Below are positions 54,946 to 64,000 of a stretch of 64,000 nt of DNA, in pieces. Within the stretch, counting starts at the first letter, position 1, and every line of letters begins with the position of its first letter. The notes beneath the pieces were generated by a model. That model was not told the origin of the DNA. It saw only the letters and a program-made list of their open reading frames with translations, and did not search any database. The position numbers were made by a program, and so were the translations under genes. Source of the stretch: Paenibacillus whitsoniae (lineage in GTDB: Bacteria; Bacillota; Bacilli; Paenibacillales; NBRC-103111); the NCBI RefSeq assembly GCF_003955665.1, contig NZ_RXHU01000025.1, positions 1 to 64,000 on the forward strand, in the 5' to 3' direction.

Positions 54946-55005
54946 TTGCCAATCAGCGAGGAGCTGGGAGGCAAGATGGCCGTCGGTACAGGTTTGGGAG
55001 TATGA
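54946..55005 (+). CDS. Possible 19-residue leader peptide before the binding-protein gene
   Basis: AAAGGAGGTGG, one of the strongest ribosome sites in the window, is followed 5 bases later by TTG and a 19-residue frame (MPISEELGGKMAVGTGLGV) ending 25 bases before the binding-protein ATG. It fills the gap between permease and lipoprotein. It may be a leader peptide or only a decayed start. No family is recognised. Confidence 0.3.
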   Translation: MPISEELGGKMAVGTGLGV

Positions 55006-55030
55006 TAAATTGAAAAAGGTGAGGGTACAT

Positions 55031-56623
55031 ATGAAAATCAAAAAGATGATGGTTGTATTGCCGGCTTTGACGCTATTTGCAAGTGCACTTGCTGGATGCG
55101 GCAGCGATACAACTCCAAAAAGCCAATCCATGGGAGCGGCAGCATCGACGTCAGCGGCAGCAGCAACACCTTCAGGTCCGCCGACTACACTGACCGTTGA
55201 AATCTTTGACAGAGGCATACAGGGACAGCCGGACCTGAACAATAATACGTGGACGCGGTATATCAACGATAATTTCGGGAAGCAGAACAATGCGATTGTG
55301 AAGTTTGTTCCGGTTCCGAGATCGCAGGAAATCGATAAGCTCAACGTCTTGATGGCCGCGAATGAGGCCCCTGATATCTCCTTTACGTATGACAGTGCGA
55401 CCGTGTCCAGATATGCGAAAATCAACGGCATCATGCAGCTAGATGACCTGCTGGCGAAGAATGGCAGGGAACTAACGAATTACTTGGGGAAAACGGTTCT
55501 TTCTTACGGCGTTTTTGAAGGAAAACAGATGGCGATCCCTGCCAAGCGAACTTCACTGGCCTGGATTGGCACGTTTATTCGCAAGGATTGGCTGGATAAA
55601 TTGGGCTTGCCCCTTCCAAAGAACAGAGATGAATTATACAATGCCTTAGTTGCCTTTCGAGATAAGAACCCAGGCGGTGTCAATGGGGTCATCCCTTGGG
55701 GACTGGCAGCAACCGGTATGAATTATGGCTATGGGAACTTAGCGGAATCTTTCTGGGGTAAACAGTCGGACGAAGAATTCGTAACGACGCCGAACTGGCT
55801 AAAACCGGGCAACAAGGATGCACTTAAATTCCTCAACAAGCTCTATAATGAAAAGCTAATCAGTCCTGATTTCGCTTTAGATAAAACAGCCAAGCAAGCC
55901 GACGCTGACTTGACGAACGGGAAAGTTGGATTCTTTAGTGCCAACTGGGATTACCCGCTGCGGCAAAATATCAGCGAACCTTTAAAAGCGAATGTGCCTA
56001 CGGCCAACTTTGTGCCGATTGATACCTTTTTGAACGATGAAGGAAAATACAAGAAAATTGCGTACAACGAAAACGGCGTGAATGTCATTATTCCAAAAAG
56101 CAGTAAAAATGCCGAGCTGGCCATTAAATATCTGAACTGGATGTCCGATCCCAAAGTGCTATTCTTCCTGCAATATGGACAGGAGGGAGTCAATCACAAG
56201 ATGGTTGACGGTCTTCCACAGGTAATTAACCAAACGGGCGATAATATGCAAACCAGCTATCTGAATCTTGACTATACCTTGGTTGTCAACGGTGTAGAGC
56301 TTGGCGATCAGCAGAAGAACATCAAAGCTTTGGCTGCATCGGCGCCTGGATATGAGGCTGTTGCGGAACAATCCTACAAGATTAATACGACGGACACGTA
56401 CACAGGCTTCTTCTTTGATACGCCGAATGAGTCCAATATCAAGCTCGGCAAAACGCTTGGCGATATGAACAAGCAAATGACGGATAAATTGATCGTTTGT
56501 AAACCTGCGGAATTCGACAGCTTGTATGATAAGCTGGTTGCCGAGTATATGGCTGCGGGCGGAAAAGCAGTTATGGATGAGAACGTGAAAATTTACAGGG
56601 CGATGCAAGCGAATAAGAAATAA
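55031..56623 (+). CDS. Extracellular solute-binding lipoprotein (second importer)
   Basis: 530 residues from ATG at 55031, with AAGGTGAGGG upstream; the longer frame from TTG at 55010 only adds residues before the signal peptide. Lipoprotein signal ends ASALAGC with cysteine 23. The mature protein is a large oligosaccharide-binding protein of the LplA/YtcQ group (VLMAANEAPDISFTYDSATV, NWDYPLRQNI). It serves the two permeases just upstream. A response regulator and sensor kinase follow, which is the usual arrangement for importers controlled by their own two-component pair. Confidence 0.92.
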   Translation: MKIKKMMVVLPALTLFASALAGCGSDTTPKSQSMGAAASTSAAAATPSGPPTTLTVEIFDRGIQGQPDLNNNTWTRYINDNFGKQNNAIVKFVPVPRSQEIDKLNVLMAANEAPDISFTYDSATVSRYAKINGIMQLDDLLAKNGRELTNYLGKTVLSYGVFEGKQMAIPAKRTSLAWIGTFIRKDWLDKLGLPLPKNRDELYNALVAFRDKNPGGVNGVIPWGLAATGMNYGYGNLAESFWGKQSDEEFVTTPNWLKPGNKDALKFLNKLYNEKLISPDFALDKTAKQADADLTNGKVGFFSANWDYPLRQNISEPLKANVPTANFVPIDTFLNDEGKYKKIAYNENGVNVIIPKSSKNAELAIKYLNWMSDPKVLFFLQYGQEGVNHKMVDGLPQVINQTGDNMQTSYLNLDYTLVVNGVELGDQQKNIKALAASAPGYEAVAEQSYKINTTDTYTGFFFDTPNESNIKLGKTLGDMNKQMTDKLIVCKPAEFDSLYDKLVAEYMAAGGKAVMDENVKIYRAMQANKK

Positions 56624-56658
56624 TCACAGCCACAGCGGCTGCCCCGCTGGTCCTATGC

Positions 56659-56692
56659 GCAAGGTGCCTGTCTATCAGGTGCCTTGCTGTTT
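56659..56692 (+). terminator. Possible terminator/attenuator after the second binding protein
   Basis: GCAAGGTGCCTG pairs along its full length (two G-U) with CAGGTGCCTTGC across a five-base loop, followed by only TGTTT. It may reduce transcription into the two-component genes without stopping it. Confidence 0.4.
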
Positions 56693-56758
56693 GGTGCCGT
56701 CTTGTGATCTTGCCGGTAAAGCGTTAAAATTTGAAAGGTCAGCGCGGAGGGGGTACCT

Positions 56759-58201
56759 ATGCATAGCGTTATTATTATCGATGATGAACCATGGGCGATA
56801 AGAGGCATACGAAATGCATTCCAGTGGGAGAAATACGGCTTCGAAATCACAGGCCAATTTACCAGCGTTCATAAGGCATTGGCGTTTATAGACGAGACGT
56901 GCCCTGATCTCGTTTTTACAGATATTCGAATGCCGGAAGTATCCGGACTTGACCTGATGAGAATTACCAAAGAAAAGGGATTGGATGTTGAGTTTGTCGT
57001 TGTAAGCGGTTTCGCTGAATTCGCGTATGCACAGGAGGCGTTAAGATACGGCGCGTTGGATTATTGTTTAAAGCCGCTGGATATTGAGATGGCCGACCCG
57101 TTAATCGAAAAGCTGGCCCTGCATTTTGCAAAAAAAAGAAGCATGCGAAATCACTTAATCCTAGAGGCGCTCACATCAGGGGATAAAAGCGAATTGAATC
57201 GCCTAACGCCTTTTTTTGAACATTCATCGGGCGATTATTTCCGTGTGATTATCCTGTACGCCAATAGCGATCACAAAGCTCATCAAGACTTCACGTTTTT
57301 CGATCGTAGACATACGTTAAAAGTTGAATTTGGATCAAGAAAGACATTATATATTCTCAAGGGTGGCCATAGCTCCGATTGGAAAGATGAATGGCATCGT
57401 TCTGTTTTCACTGAGGCCGGATTTCCAATCAAAGCGGTGGGGATCAGCAGCATGGCAACGAATTATGATCAGATTGCCAAGCTCATCAAGGAGGCCGATC
57501 TCGCAGCGTCTCACATCTTTGTGCATGAGGAGAACGGGATCTTCGAATATGAACCCAAGTTGACGGTGGTTAAGCCCTTGGCAGACGGCATTGCTTCCAT
57601 GATGCAAGAGAACAGGTTCGATGAAATGGCCGATCTCGTTGAGAGGCTCGTGCTTTTCTATAAGCAGCATCAACTGGGCATGGGCGAGGTCGTTTATATT
57701 TGGAACCAGTTGGTAAGCGTATTGGTCGGCACCTATTACGAAGAGCTGAGGGACATGGAACTCGATTTCCTCAACTACTCTGAATTGAAAGAACGCTTTG
57801 AGAACTTTGAGTCCTTGTGCAGTTTCCTGCATGATATTGTTAGGTATATCAAACAATTAAACAGCCAGCCTGTCCATGAAGGCGACATCAACGCGCATTT
57901 CAACCAGATGGTGAAGTATATCGACAATCATTATCAGACCAAGCTGTACCTGAAGGATTTATCCGTCAAATTTTTTATTAACCAAGTGTATTGCTGTCAA
58001 CTTTTCAAAAAAAATCTGGGCAAAACGTTTTCTGAATATGTGACGGAATTGCGGATTAAAAAAGCCTGTGAGTTGTTGAAGCATACGGAATTCTCGATTG
58101 AAGAAGTGGCGACCAAAGTGGGGTTCGTCGATTACTATTATTTCAATAAAGTATTTAAGAAACAGTGCGGAGTCACACCTGCAAAATTCAGAAAAAGCTG
58201 A
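56759..58201 (+). CDS. YesN-type response regulator with AraC DNA-binding domain
   Basis: 480 residues, GGAGGGGG upstream. The receiver domain (1-about 120) has D8/D9, phospho-acceptor D55 (LVFTDIRMPEVSG), S83 and K105 (DYCLKPLD). A variable middle follows, and an AraC-type helix-turn-helix pair ends the protein (about 385-480, LKDLSVKFFINQVYCCQLFK and IEEVATKVGFVDYYYFNKVF). It should be phosphorylated by the kinase encoded 24 bases downstream and activate the adjacent importer and perhaps the GH63-like gene. Confidence 0.93.
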   Translation: MHSVIIIDDEPWAIRGIRNAFQWEKYGFEITGQFTSVHKALAFIDETCPDLVFTDIRMPEVSGLDLMRITKEKGLDVEFVVVSGFAEFAYAQEALRYGALDYCLKPLDIEMADPLIEKLALHFAKKRSMRNHLILEALTSGDKSELNRLTPFFEHSSGDYFRVIILYANSDHKAHQDFTFFDRRHTLKVEFGSRKTLYILKGGHSSDWKDEWHRSVFTEAGFPIKAVGISSMATNYDQIAKLIKEADLAASHIFVHEENGIFEYEPKLTVVKPLADGIASMMQENRFDEMADLVERLVLFYKQHQLGMGEVVYIWNQLVSVLVGTYYEELRDMELDFLNYSELKERFENFESLCSFLHDIVRYIKQLNSQPVHEGDINAHFNQMVKYIDNHYQTKLYLKDLSVKFFINQVYCCQLFKKNLGKTFSEYVTELRIKKACELLKHTEFSIEEVATKVGFVDYYYFNKVFKKQCGVTPAKFRKS

Positions 58202-58225
58202 TGGATTCGGATCGGAGTGGGGCGT

Positions 58226-60016
58226 GTGCAGATTAGTAGACTGAAACTGAAGCATCAGATTTTGCTCATTTTTGTATTCACGGTCATCCTTTTCACAACA
58301 ATGGAATGCTATTTCTATTACAGCTTCTCCAATCTGACCCAGCAAAGGGCAACCAACTATGGGAATAAAATGATTGAACAAACGCGTCAGAAGATCGATT
58401 CCGTTTTTAAAGATATCGAAGTGAGCACAAGCATCGCGGTGAATAATAAAAAAATTCAGGAATTTACCATCGCGGATGACGATTATAAACGGGCTTTCGA
58501 CATCGGCCCTTATGTCCTGGATCTCATGGAATCGATGAGGTCCTTTAACTCGTATGTGAACGGCATCGCGATCAATGACATTGCGGGAAGACGAATTTAC
58601 AGTTTATCAACGGCAAACAGCGAAATATTTTTCTTCAATCAATATGATGCCTTCATCAATGCGTATAAAAATGTGAAGCAAGGAACGTTCACCGATATTT
58701 TAAAAGACGAAAAAACAGGAAGCGAATATTTCTTTTACATAGCCCCCATTATTGAAGCGATTGGCGGGATTCATTTCTCTGAACAAACCGGATATTGCTC
58801 AGTTATGGTGAATTCGGAAAAGCTGCAAGAGCTTGTGAAAAATACAGACTTAACGCCAACCTCGACGTTATACATCCTCAACGGACGAAATGAGGTCATC
58901 GCGTCCAATAATTCAAACTTTCGCGGCATTTTATTCAAGGACATCCTCTCTGTAGACCGAAGCAGTTTAACGAATGGCGTCAAAACCAACCTTAACGGGG
59001 AGGACGTGATCGTGCAGGAAAAAGGTCTGGAGCAGGCCGACGGCTGGCGTATCGTCAGTATCATTCCTGTGCGCGAGCTGACGACCGACATGAACGATAT
59101 GAAAAGCATGAGCATCATTGCCGGCGTCGGGATCAGTCTGAGTATGCTGCTGCTGGGCTACTTTTTCTTGAACAATTTGACTCGACCGGTCATGGGCCTT
59201 ATCGCCGATATGAAAAGAATTGGCACCAGAGATAGAGGGTTTCGGATTAAGGTACGCTCCACGAATGAAGTCGGCGCTTTGGCGTACGACATTAACTCGA
59301 TGATTGACCAAATGGAAGAGATGTCCGGCAATATTCTCAATACGCAGGCAAGATTATACGAATCCGAGCTTAGCAAAAAGCAGGCTGAATTCTCGGCGCT
59401 TCAAAGCCAGATTAACCCGCACTTTCTGTATAATACCTTAAATTGTATCAGCTCCATCGGCCTCGAATATGGTAGTAAGGAAATCGCGCAGATCACTTCC
59501 TCGATGTCCAAAATTTTTCGCTATAGCATTAAAAAAGACGAACTGGTGTTGATCAGCGAAGAATTGCAATGTGTGCAAGCTTATTTGAATATTATTTCCA
59601 TCCGCTACGAAAACAAGTTTTCGATGGAAGTCCACGTAGATGAGCGGCTGCTGGAGATGAAAACGCCGAAAATGATTTTGCAGCCGATCGTTGAAAATTC
59701 CGTCTATCATGGACTTGAACGCATGGATGCAGAGGGACAGCTTTCTGTGCGTGGGTACATCGATGTGAATGGCGATGTCTGTTTTCAAGTTGCGGATACC
59801 GGCAGAGGGCTTGACCCGGACGAGCTCGAGCGCTTGAGAGAGAAGCTGAATATGGACTATGCCGAGCGTTTGAGCAGCAGGCCGGACGGGACAAGCATCG
59901 GTCTTTCCAATATCCATAACCGGATCAAGCTGCTGTTTGGCGAAGGATATGGCGTGGAGATCGACAGCCAATTAGGGCGGGGAACGACGGTGAGCGTTAA
60001 GATTCCCCGGATATGA
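58226..60016 (+). CDS. YesM-type sensor histidine kinase
   Basis: 596 residues from GTG at 58226, with GGAG 8 bases upstream; GTG at 58217 overlaps that site. Two membrane spans (about 10-32 and 292-315) enclose an extracytoplasmic dCache-like sensor. A HAMP domain follows (about 316-370). The His_kinase domain has H399 in SQINPHFLYNTL, and the ATPase part has LQPIVENSVYHGLE and DTGRGLDPDEL. This is the family that pairs with YesN-type regulators and senses sugars, often through the binding protein. Pairs with the regulator upstream. Confidence 0.92.
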   Translation: MQISRLKLKHQILLIFVFTVILFTTMECYFYYSFSNLTQQRATNYGNKMIEQTRQKIDSVFKDIEVSTSIAVNNKKIQEFTIADDDYKRAFDIGPYVLDLMESMRSFNSYVNGIAINDIAGRRIYSLSTANSEIFFFNQYDAFINAYKNVKQGTFTDILKDEKTGSEYFFYIAPIIEAIGGIHFSEQTGYCSVMVNSEKLQELVKNTDLTPTSTLYILNGRNEVIASNNSNFRGILFKDILSVDRSSLTNGVKTNLNGEDVIVQEKGLEQADGWRIVSIIPVRELTTDMNDMKSMSIIAGVGISLSMLLLGYFFLNNLTRPVMGLIADMKRIGTRDRGFRIKVRSTNEVGALAYDINSMIDQMEEMSGNILNTQARLYESELSKKQAEFSALQSQINPHFLYNTLNCISSIGLEYGSKEIAQITSSMSKIFRYSIKKDELVLISEELQCVQAYLNIISIRYENKFSMEVHVDERLLEMKTPKMILQPIVENSVYHGLERMDAEGQLSVRGYIDVNGDVCFQVADTGRGLDPDELERLREKLNMDYAERLSSRPDGTSIGLSNIHNRIKLLFGEGYGVEIDSQLGRGTTVSVKIPRI

Positions 60017-60060
60017 AGAAAAAGCAAAGTCTGAATGCGATTCAGACCTTGCTTTTTTTG
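60017..60060. terminator. Bidirectional terminator between the kinase and the GH63-like gene
   Basis: AGCAA-GTCTGAAT pairs with ATTCAGAC-TTGCT (one bulge per arm) across GCG, with A and T runs on the two sides. It serves both convergent genes. Confidence 0.85.
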
Positions 60061-62790
60061 CTAGAGATCCGCTTGAAGATGACCGGATTCCGCGGGTTGA
60101 ATCGAAATGGCCGCTTGCGGCAAGCAGTCAACGATGGTAAGCTCCAAGCCGCCTCCTGCGTGGTTTGTGCTTTGCACGCTGCACCCCGTGCCAACTACCG
60201 TATACGGTACGTCTTCTGCCAAATTGACCAGCATGCTGAAGGCTTGTTCCGGGTCCCCGGCATAGTGAAACTCCGCATGATATGCCGTAAAGTCAGTGTT
60301 CATGTCTTGATGCAGCATCCACACGTTGAAGCCTGTGGTAACTTTGCCCCGTTGATAGTAGGCGGCAAACCAGTTGATGACCGGGGCCGACAAACCGCCG
60401 AAGTGATGCCATCCTGCGCCGCGTCCGGTTTGCACGATAAAATGCTCATAGCAGTTATAGGTCGCCTCGGTTTCGCGTTTCCACAGCTCTAAAGCGGTAT
60501 CTGCGATGCGGTAAGCAAGCTCCGGGCGGCCAAAGTCAAGCATCGTTTTCCAGAAAAACCACTGATGCGGCATCCAGACTGCCCCGTTCCAATAGCCGTC
60601 CGCCCGGTAGTACGGGGCGCTTTGGTCTACAGTCGTCAAGCCGATCGGTGTCCAGAAACGGCCCTCATCAAACAGCGTATCAATTAGCCGCGCTGCGCGC
60701 CTGGTATCGCACACGCCTGCTACCAGAGGGTAGAGGCCGTCCAGCCCCATATTGTAGTTGGCTCCGGTAGCATGGCGCAGATGAGCTTGCGCCTCGCCCT
60801 GCTCGTTATGTATGACATAGCCGTAATAGCCGGCCATTTCATCCCAGGCGTGGGTGTCCAGCGCCTCGGTCCACCGCTGAATATCCGCTTCGTATTCCTG
60901 GATATCCGACTGCCAATCGTCCGACAGGGCCGCCGCCATTTTAAGAATTTTGGCAATCCGGATCGCCTGACTTGTTGTAATAACGGGAGCAACGCGTGCT
61001 TCCAACGCTTGCTCGTGCACATATTTTTGCGGTGGATAGTCGTCCCAGCCCCCTGAGTTATAGAAATAATCCCAGGTCTGAAGCAGTCCGGAGCCCAGCG
61101 TGCCGGTCGTCGAACTGCTGGCCTTCCCAGCCAAGAATTTGTAATACTGTCGCAACCGCGGGTAAAAATGCTGCAAAAACGCCGGAGATTGTCCCTGATT
61201 CCACAACTCGTGAAACACATAATGCTGCACGGGAACTGGGCTGCCGTGGTGAATGAAAGCGGCTTGAGGGTCGCCAGGCTCGGTCATATAGGCGTTCAGG
61301 CAGTCGATCGCTCGCTGCGTATCGAGATCCGAGAAGCCAAGTCCGATAAACCCGGAATCCCACGTATACAGGGAATCCCACCATCGGCCAGGCGTGTTAT
61401 GGCGAATGTACGTTCGCTTTGTGTATACAGGAAAGACGGTATTCGTCAGCAAGGTGGCCCGCATGAGCTGTTGGCTTAACGCATAGCGATCGCCTGAAGG
61501 ATAGGAAGGAGGCGGCACCAGCTTGGCATGTTCAGCGTGATACAGAGATTCGCATTCGACATAGTCAAGTGAAAAGGTGGAAAGAGCGGCCTGTACGTCC
61601 TCGAAAGTTCCCGAGCAAACCATACCGTGAAGAATGATAGATGAGGCGGGAAGCAGCTCAATCGGGCGCATGAATACATTGGTAAAATGGCCTTTTCCAT
61701 TCCCTTGCAAAATGGCATCGACATGATTATGCACCGTATGGCGGGCAAAGCGGTCCAGCTCGTCATTTCGAATCTGCCGAATTTCAGCATTGGAATAGTT
61801 CCATAGCAGGCCATACACGCAGGGACTTTCAGCGTAACGAAGAATGAGACTGTTCGGCACAGGGCCCTCCAGCAGTTCAGGCTCCGTCTGCCAAGGACGT
61901 GTGGCAAAGGCGACGTCTTGGCAATCGCTGCGCTCAAGGAGCGCGAATCCATCGATGATGAATGGACTGGACCCTGATTTCTGCAGGCAAATGGTGATTG
62001 TGCCGGCGGGAAGCATCCCGATCGGCAGCTCCGCAACGGTTAAGGAAGCGGATGGCTCCAAGCTAAGGCGGTACTGCCGCCCCGCTATCCGAAGTTCCAG
62101 CGCTCCAGCGAGATTGGCTTGATAGCGCAGCAGCAGCAGACCATCCTGGAGGGTGTCTTTGACCTCTACCTCATAATGCAGCATGTCCCCGGCATTCGCT
62201 CCGAACTTGCCTCCGATTGCGGAGCCGCCTGTAAAATGCTGTCCGCGGATTTCTCCGCGTATCCAGCCATCGTACACCAATCCGTCGGAGGGGCGCGGCT
62301 TGGCGAAGGTCAATTCGCTGTAATCCAGCGCATCCACCCAAGTGGCGCCAGCAGGCAGCTGAGCTTCCGCATGCAGGTGCACCTCGCCGTGTCCAGGAAT
62401 ACGAGGCGGCTGAAGCGAAGCCATCCAATGCAGCACCAGATTTTGCGGCAGCTCGGTCTGATTCACCATCGCCACGCGAACGAGACGGCTCATCTCGTCG
62501 ATCCGACTAAACGAGATATCGGCGTAGACGCGATCCTTCCACTCCAGCTCATGCCGATGGGCGAAGAAGCTGAAATCCGGCGTCGCTTCCCATGGATGAT
62601 ACCCGGATTCCCACAAGGTGTTGGGAATATCAATTTTCCTTCGATAGAAACCCGGCATTAAGCTAAGATCAAAGCGCAACCCTCTCGAAGGATCGCTAAG
62701 ATGGGAGATCCCCATATATTGCTTGCTGTAAGGCCCCCAGGCAGGCAGTCTGAGATCGTGGTCATTCGGGAGATTTTCGAATTCGTGCAT
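60061..62790 (-). CDS. GH63-like (alpha/alpha)6-barrel glycosidase
   Basis: 909 residues. The N-terminal part (about 1-430) is beta-rich. The C-terminal half (about 440-800) has the repeated helical pattern of GH63/GH37-type enzymes, with RWWDSLYTWDSGFIGLGFSD, ATGANYNMGLDGLYPLVAGV and YYRADGYWNGAVWMPHQWFF. The family includes alpha-glucosidases and mannosylglycerate hydrolases. The acidic residues in WDSLYTWDSG and RADGYWNG are the likely catalytic site; specificity is open. No signal peptide. AAAGGGG precedes the ATG. It is divergent from an AraC regulator, its probable controller. Confidence 0.75.
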   Translation of the reverse strand: MHEFENLPNDHDLRLPAWGPYSKQYMGISHLSDPSRGLRFDLSLMPGFYRRKIDIPNTLWESGYHPWEATPDFSFFAHRHELEWKDRVYADISFSRIDEMSRLVRVAMVNQTELPQNLVLHWMASLQPPRIPGHGEVHLHAEAQLPAGATWVDALDYSELTFAKPRPSDGLVYDGWIRGEIRGQHFTGGSAIGGKFGANAGDMLHYEVEVKDTLQDGLLLLRYQANLAGALELRIAGRQYRLSLEPSASLTVAELPIGMLPAGTITICLQKSGSSPFIIDGFALLERSDCQDVAFATRPWQTEPELLEGPVPNSLILRYAESPCVYGLLWNYSNAEIRQIRNDELDRFARHTVHNHVDAILQGNGKGHFTNVFMRPIELLPASSIILHGMVCSGTFEDVQAALSTFSLDYVECESLYHAEHAKLVPPPSYPSGDRYALSQQLMRATLLTNTVFPVYTKRTYIRHNTPGRWWDSLYTWDSGFIGLGFSDLDTQRAIDCLNAYMTEPGDPQAAFIHHGSPVPVQHYVFHELWNQGQSPAFLQHFYPRLRQYYKFLAGKASSSTTGTLGSGLLQTWDYFYNSGGWDDYPPQKYVHEQALEARVAPVITTSQAIRIAKILKMAAALSDDWQSDIQEYEADIQRWTEALDTHAWDEMAGYYGYVIHNEQGEAQAHLRHATGANYNMGLDGLYPLVAGVCDTRRAARLIDTLFDEGRFWTPIGLTTVDQSAPYYRADGYWNGAVWMPHQWFFWKTMLDFGRPELAYRIADTALELWKRETEATYNCYEHFIVQTGRGAGWHHFGGLSAPVINWFAAYYQRGKVTTGFNVWMLHQDMNTDFTAYHAEFHYAGDPEQAFSMLVNLAEDVPYTVVGTGCSVQSTNHAGGGLELTIVDCLPQAAISIQPAESGHLQADL

Positions 62791-62895
62791 CCGGCATGGC
62801 CCCTTTGGCTTGTAGAGTATGCTCTTATTTTAGAAGAAAAGAAAGGGGAAAGCCTCTTGGAATGGGATACATTTATCTTGAAATCGGACATTCGT

Positions 62896-62903
62896 GGTAT
62901 GAT
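62896..62903 (+). promoter_or_regulatory. Extended -10 candidate for the cupin-AraC gene
   Basis: TGG followed by TATGAT lies 35 bases before the ATG in the 147-bp region between the divergent genes. A TTGAAA stands 14 bases upstream, too close for a standard -35. Confidence 0.35.
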
Positions 62904-62937
62904 GGAGGCAGGAAGCGATAGAAAGGAAGTCCCCCTC

Positions 62938-63876
62938 ATGACGGACATTCTGGCTGTTTACGATAAGGAACATGTCGAGTATGAAGATCCGAATTTTCGG
63001 ATGAAAATCTGGACCATTCACCATCCCAGCCAAGCTTTTGACCAGTATGGTCCCTGGCACTACCATGAAGAAGTGGAGTGGATTACCGTTCTGTCGGGCA
63101 CGATGACCATGGAAACGACGCATGCGGCCTATACGCTGCAAGGCGGCGATGTGGCGATGCTGGGCTCAAACGAGCTGCACCGATCTCATAAATACGGACA
63201 TGCGCCCTTAATTTACCTCGTCTGCCATGTTGACATGTCCGCGTTCATGGATCCGTCGCTGCTGACGTATTTGGCTGCTTTTACCGGCAGATCCGCCAAT
63301 GTAACGCTGCTGAATGAGGCACTGCAGAAATATCCGCTAAGCCAACAGGCCATCCACGAGCTCCTTCATCACATGCTTCGCGACATCACGGCTAAACAGA
63401 GAGGCTACGAGTTCGCGGTAAACGCCAGTTTGAAGAAGCTCCTGCACACGCTGATACAAGTTGACGATGAGGAGATCATTAAACCGATGGATCCGCAGCT
63501 TGCCATCAAATTGCGTCCGGCCTTAGCCTATATCGAGCAGCAGCTTGAGGGCTCTTGTCAGATCGCGGACATTAGCGGCAAGCTGAACTATAACAGCAGT
63601 TATTTTGCCAAGCTGTTCAAGAAGGGAATGGGGATGACGTTTACGTCCTATGTGCAAATGCGCAGAATGAAACGGGCAGAGCGGCTCTTGCTGACAGAGG
63701 CGTGGTCGGTGACGGAAATAAGCGCCAGAGTCGGCTTTACAAGTCCTGCTCAGTTTTATCAGTTGTTCAAACGGCATTTTGGCTGCTCTCCGAAGCAGTT
63801 TGTGGAGAGACGGCAGGTCAAATCGTCCCTCGCTCAGCCCGATACTGCGCCGGCGTCATCCCGGTCTTTTCCTTGA
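62938..63876 (+). CDS. AraC-family regulator with N-terminal cupin domain
   Basis: 312 residues from ATG at 62938 (AAAGGAAG upstream); the frame continues upstream but overlaps the divergent gene. A cupin sensor (about 30-120, GPWHYHEEVEWITVLSGTMT, then LQGGDVAMLGSNELHRS) precedes a two-HTH AraC domain (about 200-295, IADISGKLNYNSSYFAKLFK and VTEISARVGFTSPAQFYQLF). Such regulators usually bind a sugar in the cupin. Position and divergence suggest control of the GH63-like gene. Its last 59 bases overlap the 3' end of the convergent AraC gene. Confidence 0.88.
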   Translation: MTDILAVYDKEHVEYEDPNFRMKIWTIHHPSQAFDQYGPWHYHEEVEWITVLSGTMTMETTHAAYTLQGGDVAMLGSNELHRSHKYGHAPLIYLVCHVDMSAFMDPSLLTYLAAFTGRSANVTLLNEALQKYPLSQQAIHELLHHMLRDITAKQRGYEFAVNASLKKLLHTLIQVDDEEIIKPMDPQLAIKLRPALAYIEQQLEGSCQIADISGKLNYNSSYFAKLFKKGMGMTFTSYVQMRRMKRAERLLLTEAWSVTEISARVGFTSPAQFYQLFKRHFGCSPKQFVERRQVKSSLAQPDTAPASSRSFP

Positions 63877-64000
63877 ATACGCGGTAAAACCGTTTCGGAT
63901 CCTGAAGGCCGATGGCGGCTGCGATGTCTGCGATGGATCGGCGTGAGTTCGCCGTATCCTCCAGCAAGCGGCAGCTGCGGTTGATCCGCTCGCTCAGCAG
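63818..64000 (-). CDS. C-terminal part of another AraC-family regulator (cut by window edge)
   Basis: The minus strand from the right edge reads an uninterrupted 60-residue frame ending in TGA at 63820-63818. It is clearly the second helix-turn-helix of an AraC protein: RSIADIAAAIGLQDPKRFYR, then VFKEKTGMTPAQYRAERG. The rest lies outside the window. Its 3' end overlaps the convergent cupin-AraC gene by 59 bases, so both proteins are encoded on opposite strands there. Confidence 0.85.
   Translation of the reverse strand: MLSERINRSCRLLEDTANSRRSIADIAAAIGLQDPKRFYRVFKEKTGMTPAQYRAERGTI

Overview
The window reads as chromosome from an endospore-forming, moderately GC-rich Firmicute, most likely Paenibacillus or a close relative. 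The evidence is AGGAGG-type ribosome sites with frequent GTG/TTG starts, an alpha/beta-type SASP, a YjcZ-like peptide, a gerP-like germination cluster, the futalosine menaquinone route, Lpl/Yes-type sugar importers without their own ATPase, and YesS/YesN/YesM-type regulators. No rRNA, tRNA, transposase, prophage or CRISPR array was seen.

Left part (1-14.6 kb): housekeeping and sporulation genes. These are a DUF2621 protein, endonuclease IV, formyltetrahydrofolate deformylase, transketolase, a PpnP-type nucleoside phosphorylase, a DUF559-like nuclease-fold protein, a hydroxyacid-type dehydrogenase fused to a PilZ domain, glucose-6-phosphate isomerase, a YvyE/YigZ protein, a TetR regulator, a DUF1128 protein, a glycine-rich protein, a gerP-like cluster with three paralogous small proteins plus a GerPC-like protein, and an Hsp20.

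Centre (14.7-41.6 kb): a regulator followed by about 24 kb of tightly spaced genes on the plus strand, probably one operon. A membrane-bound AraC regulator precedes two permeases and a lipoprotein binding protein. Then come GH2, an SDR dehydrogenase, a DapA-type lyase, an aldehyde dehydrogenase, an enolase-superfamily dehydratase, GH95, two large unassigned carbohydrate-active proteins, a Gfo/Idh/MocA oxidoreductase, GH29, a divergent nucleoside-hydrolase-fold protein and GH78. None of the hydrolases has a signal peptide, so the likely scheme is import of an oligosaccharide followed by cytoplasmic dismantling. The four small-molecule enzymes match a non-phosphorylative sugar oxidation route, and two fucosidase-type families plus a rhamnosidase beside them suggest L-fucose, L-rhamnose or a relative as the sugar.

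Right-centre (41.6-52.6 kb): SASP, a GtrA/GtrB-like pair, a YjcZ-like peptide, an ArsR-DUF2087 regulator with a palindrome upstream, mqnB-mqnD, a Fur-boxed siderophore-binding lipoprotein, a repeat-rich 0.8 kb gap, a D-2-hydroxyacid dehydrogenase, an RluA-type pseudouridine synthase, and a LacI regulator divergent from an FAD oxidoreductase.

Right end (52.7-64 kb): a repeat-bearing gap, a second importer (two permeases, lipoprotein) followed by a YesN/YesM-type two-component pair, then a GH63-like glycosidase divergent from a cupin-AraC regulator, whose 3' end overlaps a convergent AraC gene cut by the window edge.
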